Of a stretch of 64,000 nt of DNA, positions 17,497 through 24,674 are shown one piece after another. The stretch comes from Bacteroidota bacterium (GTDB taxonomy: Bacteria; Bacteroidota; Bacteroidia; Bacteroidales; Prolixibacteraceae), in the NCBI GenBank assembly GCA_023251455.1, contig JAHEYT010000029.1, positions 1 through 64,000 of the forward strand, given 5' to 3'. The notes under the pieces are model-generated. The model did not search any database. It was given only the letters and a program-made list of their open reading frames with translations, and was not told the DNA's origin. The position numbers and the translations under genes were made by a program. Numbering within the stretch: the first letter of the stretch is position 1; each line of letters opens with the position of its first letter.

Positions 17497-18084
17497 TTAG
17501 CAACCTCCTCCGGAAGATACTTCTTTACGAACGGGAACGACTACCTGTGGTTTCTTCTTTTCTCTTACAGGTGCTTTTATTTCCTGTTTGGCCTTCATGG
17601 TTGCAGTGTCGAGCAGCATGACTTCTGCGGTGGCTAAAGCCGGTTCTTTGAATTCATTGGTTGCAACGAATCCGCCTTTTAGTGTTTTCAGATTGGTGTA
17701 GCCCATTTGTTGCAGGAGCAAGCAAGGTGCTGTGGCTTGTAATTCATCACTTCCGTAAAGTACAGCAGCCATTCCGTTTTTCAGGAGCCCGTCAAACAGT
17801 TCGAGCGATTCTTCGTCGAGCAGGTTACGTACTGGAATATTAATTGCATTTTCCGGATGGCCTTGTGCAAATAAATCAGCCGGACGGATATCGATGAGTT
17901 GTTTCCCAGCCAGATCAGAAAGGGCTACCTGATTTTGCGGTTCGAGCATCATTTTTATCGCCTGATCTACCCCCGTTTGATATTCGGCGGCTTTCGGTCT
18001 GAATATAAATGCCAGTAATACGATGATTACTGCCAGTCCGAGTAAGCTTAACCAGGGTTTATTTGATTTTATAAATCGGTTCAT
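17497..18084 (-). CDS. Membrane-anchored rhodanese-like protein, no catalytic Cys, SGGGC tail
   Basis: 195 residues. One N-terminal membrane segment (about 12-30, WLSLLGLAVIIVLLAFIF), so the rest is probably periplasmic. A rhodanese fold follows at about 55-145 (LIDIRPADLF; AQGHPENAINIPV; LKTLKGGF). The active-site loop, normally starting with Cys, reads VLYGSDELQATA: the Cys is replaced by Gly. A Lys/Pro/Val-rich linker of about 35 residues ends in SSGGGC. The next gene upstream has the same design. The terminal Cys on a flexible arm recalls the GGCGG arm of SoxY, suggesting a sulfur carrier or lipid/protein attachment point; this is inference. Last gene of the phs-like operon. Confidence 0.8.
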   Translation of the reverse strand: MNRFIKSNKPWLSLLGLAVIIVLLAFIFRPKAAEYQTGVDQAIKMMLEPQNQVALSDLAGKQLIDIRPADLFAQGHPENAINIPVRNLLDEESLELFDGLLKNGMAAVLYGSDELQATAPCLLLQQMGYTNLKTLKGGFVATNEFKEPALATAEVMLLDTATMKAKQEIKAPVREKKKPQVVVPVRKEVSSGGGC

Positions 18085-18122
18085 AGTTGAATGTTTTGAA
18101 GATTCTTTTTATTGATATAGGT

Positions 18123-18746
18123 TTAGCATCCACCTCCGGAGGCCGCTTCTGGCGCTTTCCTGACGACTTTAACCTTTTCAGGAGCTTTTTTGGCCACAGG
18201 TTCATTTGTGGTTTGTCCGGCTCCGGTAAAATATTGGCGGGCTGCATTTCTAAAACTTATCAGGTCCAGATCAGTTGATGATGCTGCGGTGGAGATGTCG
18301 CCTGGTTTAATGATCGTGTTGTACCACTCATTCAGTCCGCCTTTCAGTATATACAATCGGTTGACAGAATAACGTGTCGCAAGCAACCATGCTTTTTCTG
18401 CCGTCAGATCCGAATTGGCGTACAATATCTTATCTTTTCCGGGCTGGTTAAGTAGTTCAAGGGTAGTAGCCGAAAGCAGCGAATCGGGCTGAATGTTGAT
18501 CGATCCGGGCAATGCAAATGCTTTAAATTCGTTAGCCGGACGAAGATCGATGAGCATCAGTGTAGGATCGTTTTCGATGATTCGGTGAGTAACCAGATCG
18601 ACCGAAAGAAACCTCGATTTTTCTGTAATTGCCGATAGCAGTGCCTTTGGATCGGTTTCCTTCATTTCTTTTTTCTTCGGAAGCACAACCAGTCCCAAAG
18701 CCAGCACGATCATTAAAATTGCAAGTATTGTATATTTTCTTTCCAT
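18123..18746 (-). CDS. Membrane-anchored rhodanese-like protein, no catalytic Cys, SGGGC tail
   Basis: 207 residues from ATG at 18744-18746; a TTG at 18768-18770 was not used. N-terminal membrane anchor (about 5-22, ILAILMIVLALGLVVL), then a rhodanese fold (LIDLRPANEF; FALPGSINI; LYILKGGLNEW). The catalytic loop reads LYANSDLTAEKAW, with Ala in place of Cys, so thiosulfate-cyanide chemistry is not expected. The Lys/Pro-rich tail ends in ASGGGC, as in its neighbour at 17497, from which it has otherwise diverged considerably. It starts 14 bases upstream of the YeeE-family gene's stop end, so the two are translationally close. Confidence 0.8.
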   Translation of the reverse strand: MERKYTILAILMIVLALGLVVLPKKKEMKETDPKALLSAITEKSRFLSVDLVTHRIIENDPTLMLIDLRPANEFKAFALPGSINIQPDSLLSATTLELLNQPGKDKILYANSDLTAEKAWLLATRYSVNRLYILKGGLNEWYNTIIKPGDISTAASSTDLDLISFRNAARQYFTGAGQTTNEPVAKKAPEKVKVVRKAPEAASGGGC

Positions 18747-18759
18747 AATTTTCAGATGC

Positions 18760-19353
18760 TTAGTATTCAACTTTCTTTACTTTTTTCTGAACCCATGCTG
18801 CACCGAAAAACATTCCAACGGCAGCTAAAACAAGAAAGAATGTGAACAGTTCAGGCGAAATTCCGAAGGCCTCATTAATCATTTTTGCTCCCTGCGAACC
18901 ACTGTAAAACATGTTTTCGAATAAAGAAAATGATTCAGAAAACGCAAATACGCCGATAAACATTCCTCCGAAGAAAACGAGTCCGTCTATTCGGCCAACC
19001 CCTATGGCGCACAAACTGGTTCCGGGACAAAAACCACCCATTGCAAAACCAATTCCCATGATGATTCCGCCCACAATGGCCGACGTCAGGAATGTTGGTT
19101 GAATATAAAGTTGGGAGTAATCTACAAGTCCGAAATAACTAAGATAAAGCAAACCAATTGAAGCGACAATGGCAGCCGTGAAGAATACTTTTACCACCAC
19201 AAAGTCGTACCCGAAAAAAGTACCTATAATTTTGCGTGAAGAGGAAAATCCTGAAGATTCAAGTGCAAACCCAAAACCCATACCGAGGATTACGGCAAAT
19301 ATATTGTCCCACGCCGGGGAAACTATTCCTGATGAAATGATTGGTCCGATCAT
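18760..19353 (-). CDS. YeeE/YedE-family sulfur transporter subunit (second half)
   Basis: A 197-residue membrane protein with about five to six hydrophobic segments. The signature GGFCPGTSLCAIGVGRIDGL matches YeeE/YedE (TsuA) transporters, where Cys residues along the pore relay thiosulfate. In Bacteroidota these often occur as two half-length proteins; the other half is the upstream gene at 19372. It is encoded in the thiosulfate/polysulfide-reductase-like operon between the NrfD subunit and the rhodanese-like proteins, which supports transport of a sulfur species. Confidence 0.88.
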   Translation of the reverse strand: MIGPIISSGIVSPAWDNIFAVILGMGFGFALESSGFSSSRKIIGTFFGYDFVVVKVFFTAAIVASIGLLYLSYFGLVDYSQLYIQPTFLTSAIVGGIIMGIGFAMGGFCPGTSLCAIGVGRIDGLVFFGGMFIGVFAFSESFSLFENMFYSGSQGAKMINEAFGISPELFTFFLVLAAVGMFFGAAWVQKKVKKVEY

Positions 19354-19371
19354 AATTTTAAGCTTAAATGT

Positions 19372-19899
19372 TTAAATCCAGTTTTTACGGAGTACCCATG
19401 CCGCAATAAAGGCTGTTCCGAAAATGGCAATCATCGTGATGTAACCTCCAAACGATAGAACTGCCATTCCGCTCAAAGCAGCGCCACTGGTACAACCCCG
19501 GGCGAGTTGAGTACCAAAACCAAACAATACTCCGCCACCTAAAGCGAAAATAAGTCGGCGGCGCGATGTGATTTTTGGAGAATGTTCAACTTTCAGTTTC
19601 AGGCGGTTAAAGACAATTCCTGAAATAAATGCACCAGCCAAAACACCAAGAACTTCATAAATAAGCCAGTTACTCATAGGTTCTTTGCCGCCACCTGCAA
19701 ACTGACAATAGTAGGCCGATTTTTCTACGTGCTGGGGTGCGACTACATTAACCGTTGCGGCTACCGTATTTTTAACGGCACCGCTGGCGCCAAGTCCACG
19801 GCCCGAAATGTAAAACGAAAGCAAAAGGACAGTTCCCAGTATTACTCCGCCCAAATATGGGTTGAGGTAGAACGATCCGTCGTTTTTTATCTTTTTCAT
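19372..19899 (-). CDS. YeeE/YedE-family sulfur transporter subunit (first half)
   Basis: 175 residues. Hydrophobic segments start with GGVILGTVLLLSFYISGRGLG, and a periplasmic loop contains YYCQFAGGG. The signature FGTQLARGCTSGAALSGMA carries the conserved pore Cys of the YeeE/YedE family. The start was placed at MKKIKNDG (19897-19899); a TTG at 19914 would add five residues. Paired with the gene at 18760, separated by 18 bases. The pair probably makes one complete channel for thiosulfate or a similar sulfur compound. Confidence 0.88.
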   Translation of the reverse strand: MKKIKNDGSFYLNPYLGGVILGTVLLLSFYISGRGLGASGAVKNTVAATVNVVAPQHVEKSAYYCQFAGGGKEPMSNWLIYEVLGVLAGAFISGIVFNRLKLKVEHSPKITSRRRLIFALGGGVLFGFGTQLARGCTSGAALSGMAVLSFGGYITMIAIFGTAFIAAWVLRKNWI

Positions 19900-19941
19900 G
19901 ATTTTGAATTTCAATTGTTGCGTGTTACGTGTTACAGGTTT

Positions 19942-19965
19942 CGGGTTGATTTAACTCGCAACCCG
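19942..19965. repeat. CGGGTTG/CAACCCG interspersed palindrome
   Basis: A 7-bp stem with flanking GTGTTACAGG/CTCGCAACCCGT words between the NrfD and YeeE genes. The same word family forms a larger hairpin at 35012-35066, so it is an interspersed repeat of this genome. Confidence 0.5.
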
Positions 19966-19974
19966 TATCTCGTA

Positions 19975-20916
19975 TCAGTATAAATATCTTGTAATCTGGC
20001 CGGCTTCGACCATCAGGAAGCGGAAGATCAGTCCTCCCAAAAGTATTAATATGGCCGGAATGACGATCGGAACTTTAAATCCTTTCAACTCCATGATTTC
20101 AAGAACAGCTGGGAAAATAAGTCCGAGAATCACTACAAAAGCGAAGAACGGAGCAGTAAATTTTCCACCGAGGAACAGGTTTGCTGCATTAATCTGTACT
20201 TCCGATCCGGCCAGAAAGCCCATGAATAAATGGATGATAAAGAACAGTTCAACGACAATGAGCAGAATATCAATCCTCCCTATTATCTTTTTTTCTTTGT
20301 GATCTTTACTCATCAACATGATGACAGCTGCTCCGGTTGACATTCCGGAGACCAAAAACAACGGCCCCAAAATCGAGGTGTTCCACAATGGCCGTGCATT
20401 GAATGCCGAAAGTAAAATTCCAGTATAAATTCCAAGAATTACAGCAAGGGCACCCATCGGCCATGCCATTAAAATCCGATTGGCAATCAGCCATTTTTCA
20501 GATTTTTTCAGGATGTCGTATTTCCAGTCCCATTTAGGGAAAAGTTCGCGAATATAACTGGCGGCCCAAAGGATCGATAACGGCGTAATAGCCATCAGTA
20601 CCCAGGCGCCCCAGCTCATGGGCGATTCGTACCTTACAGTGGTATAAAGTTGCCAGAAATAGAGTTTGTGTTTCAGATCGAGAAACAGGAAGAACAAACC
20701 GAGTACCAGGGCAAAAGGCACGATCATCGGCGCTTTTTTTACCGTGGCTTCCATCTTGTTTTCCTTGCCCATGATGGTGAAAAAGCTGGCAAAAAGGAGG
20801 ATTCCGGCAGCCAAACCGCCCAGGAATAGGTATCCCGGAATTTGCCAGTGCCAGATGTTTAAATAGGGGTCTATATTCGGGATGTTACGTCCGCTTGCGA
20901 ATAATTCTTCTTTCAT
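19975..20916 (-). CDS. NrfD/PsrC-type membrane subunit
   Basis: A 313-residue polytopic membrane protein with about eight hydrophobic segments. It begins with WHWQIPGYLFLGGLAAGILL, the PsrC/NrfD first-helix pattern. These subunits carry no haem; they bind menaquinol and pass electrons to the ferredoxin subunit of polysulfide, thiosulfate or related reductases. It lies directly downstream of the ferredoxin and molybdoenzyme genes, in their order, separated from the ferredoxin gene by a repeat-bounded 180-bp gap. The Phs or Psr substrate cannot be fixed from sequence. Confidence 0.9.
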   Translation of the reverse strand: MKEELFASGRNIPNIDPYLNIWHWQIPGYLFLGGLAAGILLFASFFTIMGKENKMEATVKKAPMIVPFALVLGLFFLFLDLKHKLYFWQLYTTVRYESPMSWGAWVLMAITPLSILWAASYIRELFPKWDWKYDILKKSEKWLIANRILMAWPMGALAVILGIYTGILLSAFNARPLWNTSILGPLFLVSGMSTGAAVIMLMSKDHKEKKIIGRIDILLIVVELFFIIHLFMGFLAGSEVQINAANLFLGGKFTAPFFAFVVILGLIFPAVLEIMELKGFKVPIVIPAILILLGGLIFRFLMVEAGQITRYLY

Positions 20917-20930
20917 AGTATGTTATTTTG

Positions 20931-21092
20931 AACCACATAGACACATAGAACACATAGTTTTAGTTCTTTTTGTGTAAATGAATTGTTTATATGGTTGGTT
21001 TTCATTCGTTTATTGGTTTTATTTCAAAGACTAACAAGGAACTAGTGTTTTTGTATTTTTTCTTTTCTATGTGCCCTATGTGCCTATGTGGT
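20931..21092. repeat. CACATAG inverted repeat pair, MITE-like
   Basis: AACCACATAGACACATAG and its continuation (20931-20957) is inverted at 21067-21092 around about 110 AT-rich bases, between the ferredoxin and NrfD genes. The same sequence, with a 9-base loop, occurs at 24596-24658. Confidence 0.75.
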
Positions 21093-21098
21093 GATTTT

Positions 21099-21632
21099 TT
21101 ATATCAAGTAGAAAATTTGGGGTTTGGTACCTGCTTCAGGAGCCAGCGATTTGAATTTCCGGTTCTTCAGCACATTTACAATTTCGGAATTCGGGTCGTC
21201 GAGGTCACCAAAATGCATACAGCTGGTTGGGCAAACACTTACGCAAGCGGGGTTTTTCCCTTCGCGAACACGGTGAATGCAGAACGTGCACTTGTCAACA
21301 TATCCATCGGGATGCGAATAACGCGCGTCGTATGGGCACGACTGAATACACGCTCCGCAGCCGATGCATTTGTTGTGATCAACCAGCACAATTCCGCCAT
21401 CTTCGAAATGACTTGCTCCTGTTGGGCAACAACGAACACAGGGGGAATTGTCGCAATGATTGCAACGTTCGGTGCGAAGTTCGATGCTGACATTCGGATA
21501 AGTCCCGTCAACAACTTCAACCACCCAATCGCGGCAGAATCCTACCGGTACATTGTTTTCGGTCTGGCAGGCTACCACACAATCGCTGCAGCCAACGCAT
21601 TTCCGGGTATCAATAGCCATTGCATATCTCAT
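21099..21632 (-). CDS. Four-cluster ferredoxin subunit (PhsB/PsrB-like)
   Basis: A 177-residue electron-transfer subunit with four [4Fe-4S] motifs: CVGCSDCVVAC, CNHCDNSPCVRCCP, CIGCGACIQSCP and CTFC followed by CVSVCP. This is the DMSO-reductase-family beta subunit, passing electrons between the NrfD membrane subunit and the molybdoenzyme. Its ATG overlaps the stop of the molybdoenzyme gene (ATGA, 21629-21632), showing translational coupling. It has no signal peptide; export would be together with the TAT-targeted partner. Confidence 0.93.
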   Translation of the reverse strand: MRYAMAIDTRKCVGCSDCVVACQTENNVPVGFCRDWVVEVVDGTYPNVSIELRTERCNHCDNSPCVRCCPTGASHFEDGGIVLVDHNKCIGCGACIQSCPYDARYSHPDGYVDKCTFCIHRVREGKNPACVSVCPTSCMHFGDLDDPNSEIVNVLKNRKFKSLAPEAGTKPQIFYLI

Positions 21633-23872
21633 AGTTTAGCCTCCTTTTTTGGTTCGTCAGTAAGAAAGGTGACGAAGTTTCCGCGCATTCCGGTTCCTCC
21701 CATGATTGGATCTGTCATCACGTTGGTTATTAATTCAGTATCGTTTACACCACGCCCAAAGGCGTAAGTCAGCGGTTTATGGTGGTGTCCAAATCCATGA
21801 ACAATATACACCGAGTCCCAGCGGATACGCTCTGTAACACGAACTTTAACTGAGAAATTCGAGATTACTCCATCCTGATTCTTTAGCCAAACATATTGGT
21901 CTTTTTTAAGGCCCCACAATTCTGCAACCTGCGGATTTACCCAGACTGCATTTTCTGGCATCAGTGCCACCAGGTTACGGTTATTGGCTGTGCGGCTGAA
22001 CGTGTGCATTGGTGCTCGTCCGTAAATAAGCCGGTAAAAACCCTCTTCTGGTTGAGGATGAGGTGTGTAAACCGGCATCGCATCAAATCCAAATTCCTCT
22101 AATTCCTTAGAGCTCAATTGTATTTTTCCTGAAGCGGTTTTGAAATGATAATCAGCATCGGGTAAAATATAGGCCGGAGTTTTACGTGCATACTTTTTAA
22201 CACCGATACGCTCCATTTCGTCGAGCGATAGCCCCAGTTGTTTTAGTTGCCAATCAAGCACTTCCTTGAAATCAGTGAAGTTAAAATAGGCACCCAGCCC
22301 CAAACGCTCGCCGATTTGTTTGGCAATCCACCAGGCCGGTTTTGTATCGTACATCGGCTCAACTGCAGGCATTCTTAAGGCTAAAGTAGGCTCACGGTGA
22401 GCCGTCGCGCGCAGATCGTCGTATCGTTCCAGATAAGTACATTCAGGCAAAACTACATCGGCAAAGCCGGTAATTTCCATCGGCATGGTGTCGACAACAA
22501 CCAGTAAATCGAGCGATTGCATGGCTTTCATCAACTGCTCTTTCATCGGGATTGCAACCACGAGGTTAGAGCCTGATACAATCCAGCCTTTTATTTGGTG
22601 TTCATTTTTTTCTGATGGAATTGAAGCTTCAATAATGGTATTGGTGATCGATTCTTTTGCCAACGGATATCTTCCGTTGAGCGTATCCTGCCACGACCAT
22701 TTTGGTTTTGGATATTCTGGGCGCGGAAATTCAGGAACTTTAATTCCTTCTTTCAGGAAAATACCGCCACGGTTTCCCCATGAACCCAACAAAGCGTTCA
22801 GTATGGCAATTGCCCGTGAGCGCTGAACATCGTCGCCGTACCAGCTGGTATGACGTCCGGGATGAATCAGTGTTGCCGGTGCCGCATTGGCCATTTCGCG
22901 GGCTGTGTTCCTGATCAATTCGGGTTTTATAGTGGTTATTCCGTAAGCCCATTCAGGTGTAAAACTCCGCACATGTTCTTTCAATTCTTCGAGTCCTTCA
23001 GCATATTTGGCTATATATTCCTTATTGTACAGGTCGTCATAAATCAGCACGTGAATCCATGACAACAAAAGAGCCATGTCGGTTGACGGTTTAATGGGCA
23101 GCCAGTATTTCGATTTGCTTGCGGCTGTTGACAATCGTGGATCGACAGTAATGATGGTTGCTCCTTTATCAATGGCTTCCGACATTTCCTGAACCTGACC
23201 GTTGTGCATATTTTCGCCGATGTGCGATCCGATCAAAACCAGGCAGCGTGTGTCGCGGATGTCAGTTACTTCCGGACTGCTAACCGATTCTCCGAAAGTG
23301 AGTTCGAAACCTGTGTCGCGTGGGCCGCGGCATTGGGCAAACGAAGGCGCTGTAATATTTGTTGAACCAAAAGCATTGAGCAATTGAGTGAAATACCTGC
23401 CGGAGCTGCCATGATTGAATAAGGCCATGCTTTCCGGTCCATTCTTTTCAGCAATTTCTTTCATCTTTTTGGCAATGAAGTCAAGCGCTTCGTCCCAGCT
23501 GGCTTCGCGATAGGTTTGTTCTCCATCTTTGGTAACGCGCATCAAAGGTGTTTTCAGGCGGTCGGGATCGGTAAACATACCAACACCGCCTGTCCCGCGC
23601 GGACAAAGGCGACCGTTACACTGGGGGTCATCATTATTGCCGATAATTTTCTGGATCTGTCCTTCTTCTGAAACGTACGACCATCCGGCACATTTCCAAA
23701 AGCAAACTTCACAGTAGGTTGGAACCATCCGAAAAGTGGAGGCAGACTTTGAACCGGACGAAAGTGATTTTGGCGCAGAAGCTCCAATCACCCATTTTGT
23801 AATACCTCCGGCCAGGGCTGTAGCACCCAATCCAAGTGAACTTATTTTAATAAATTTCCTCCTCGTATGCAT
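21629..23872 (-). CDS. TAT-exported molybdopterin oxidoreductase (PhsA/PsrA-like)
   Basis: A 747-residue catalytic subunit of the DMSO-reductase family. Twin-arginine signal TRRKFIK with a hydrophobic stretch, so the active site is periplasmic. [4Fe-4S] ligands C54, C57, C61 and C90 (CEVCFWKC, LCPRG). C181 in SFAQCRGPRDTG is at the usual Mo-ligand position. Further molybdopterin segments end in MGGTGMRGNFVTF. Family members reduce thiosulfate, polysulfide or sulfur, and some run in reverse. The operon with ferredoxin, NrfD, YeeE/YedE and rhodanese-like genes points to a sulfur substrate; arsenate or other substrates cannot be excluded from sequence. First gene of its operon, behind a clear promoter. 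Confidence 0.9.
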   Translation of the reverse strand: MHTRRKFIKISSLGLGATALAGGITKWVIGASAPKSLSSGSKSASTFRMVPTYCEVCFWKCAGWSYVSEEGQIQKIIGNNDDPQCNGRLCPRGTGGVGMFTDPDRLKTPLMRVTKDGEQTYREASWDEALDFIAKKMKEIAEKNGPESMALFNHGSSGRYFTQLLNAFGSTNITAPSFAQCRGPRDTGFELTFGESVSSPEVTDIRDTRCLVLIGSHIGENMHNGQVQEMSEAIDKGATIITVDPRLSTAASKSKYWLPIKPSTDMALLLSWIHVLIYDDLYNKEYIAKYAEGLEELKEHVRSFTPEWAYGITTIKPELIRNTAREMANAAPATLIHPGRHTSWYGDDVQRSRAIAILNALLGSWGNRGGIFLKEGIKVPEFPRPEYPKPKWSWQDTLNGRYPLAKESITNTIIEASIPSEKNEHQIKGWIVSGSNLVVAIPMKEQLMKAMQSLDLLVVVDTMPMEITGFADVVLPECTYLERYDDLRATAHREPTLALRMPAVEPMYDTKPAWWIAKQIGERLGLGAYFNFTDFKEVLDWQLKQLGLSLDEMERIGVKKYARKTPAYILPDADYHFKTASGKIQLSSKELEEFGFDAMPVYTPHPQPEEGFYRLIYGRAPMHTFSRTANNRNLVALMPENAVWVNPQVAELWGLKKDQYVWLKNQDGVISNFSVKVRVTERIRWDSVYIVHGFGHHHKPLTYAFGRGVNDTELITNVMTDPIMGGTGMRGNFVTFLTDEPKKEAKL

Positions 23873-24176
23873 TGTGTTGATATTTAGAGTTTTATTTGGT
23901 GTTCGAGATTAAATGGTTTGATCTTTATAACAAGTTTGGCAAAAGTACAGGATTCGATGAGTTAAGCAAATGAGTTTTCCTCTAAATATATAGATAGTTG
24001 CAGGTGATTTATTAAATGTCAGAAAATCAATTAGATATGTGATATTGGATGTTCTCAGCAAACTTTATGACTTGAGACGTAAAAAAAACTGATCTAACGC
24101 AGTTTTTGAAAATAAAACGGATCGGGTTGGTTCAGATATAAAAGTTGTAGATTTGGATGCCCGAAGTAATCGATTG
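23873..24176. other. Divergent intergenic region of the sulfur island
   Basis: 304 bases between the phs-like operon and the Rieske gene. Besides the minus-strand promoter at 23940-23970 it is AT-rich. No certain plus-strand promoter or operator palindrome for the Crp-family regulator was found. Confidence 0.4.
23940..23970 (-). promoter_or_regulatory. Promoter of the phs-like operon
   Basis: The minus strand reads TTTG, 19 bases, then TACTTTTG, matching the Bacteroidota -33 TTG and -7 TAnnTTTG consensus with ideal spacing. The molybdoenzyme ATG lies about 60 bases downstream. Confidence 0.65.
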
Positions 24177-24605
24177 ATGCAAAAACAGAAAAACATATCG
24201 CGAAAAATATTCATCCGTTCATTGGCTGTTGTCTGCTTCGGTTTTATGTCCTGGATATGGTATCGGATAAGCAGTTTTCAAACCGATCGTGAAAGCAGAA
24301 TGGAATTCAGGCATGGGAATGACATTCCGCTGGGCATCAGCTATTTTGAAAAGTACTATTTAATCCGGACAGAAAATTCACTCCGTGCATTTTCAACGAT
24401 TTGCACCCATGCCGGATGCCGCATTGGAAAAAGCAATGAGAGCTCGCTTCAATGCAACTGTCATGGCTCCCGATTCGACGCTGAAACCGGCAAGCCGCTG
24501 AAAGGACCGGCCATCAAGCCTTTGCAGGAATTTGAATGCCGGTTTGATGAAAAGAATGGGCAATGGGTGGTGAGGATGAAAGAAAAATTTGCAAAAACCA
24601 CATAG
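24177..24605 (+). CDS. Rieske [2Fe-2S] protein
   Basis: 142 residues from ATG at 24177; the longer frame starts at TTG 24153. N-terminal positively charged segment then one hydrophobic helix (about 13-30, IFIRSLAVVCFGFMSWIW), so membrane-anchored with the cluster domain outside. Cluster motifs CTHAGC and CNCHGSRFD supply two Cys and two His; the two remaining Cys could form the stabilising disulfide. Adjacent to a cytochrome b fusion, it should be the high-potential quinol-oxidising arm of a bc-type complex. The stop codon lies inside the CACATAG hairpin. Confidence 0.92.
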   Translation: MQKQKNISRKIFIRSLAVVCFGFMSWIWYRISSFQTDRESRMEFRHGNDIPLGISYFEKYYLIRTENSLRAFSTICTHAGCRIGKSNESSLQCNCHGSRFDAETGKPLKGPAIKPLQEFECRFDEKNGQWVVRMKEKFAKTT

Positions 24606-24658
24606 TCACATAGAACACATAGTTGAATTTTCTATGTGACCTATGTGCCTATGTGGTT
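24596..24658. repeat. CACATAG hairpin between Rieske and cytochrome genes
   Basis: A 27-bp stem with three mismatches (24596-24622 and 24632-24658) around a 9-base loop, made of CACATAG-type words. The Rieske stop codon is in the left arm. It probably affects translation or transcript stability between the two genes. Confidence 0.75.
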
Positions 24659-24674
24659 CAACCTAAAATACAGA

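Noticed and set aside
20991-21767. 258-codon plus-strand frame opposite the ferredoxin gene
   Set aside because: It is antisense to a protein with four complete cluster motifs and translational coupling to phsA; the frame shows no family resemblance.
24636-24674. GTG start of the cytochrome fusion at 24636
   Set aside because: That part of the frame lies inside the CACATAG repeat; the ATG at 24675 begins directly before the cytochrome b sequence.
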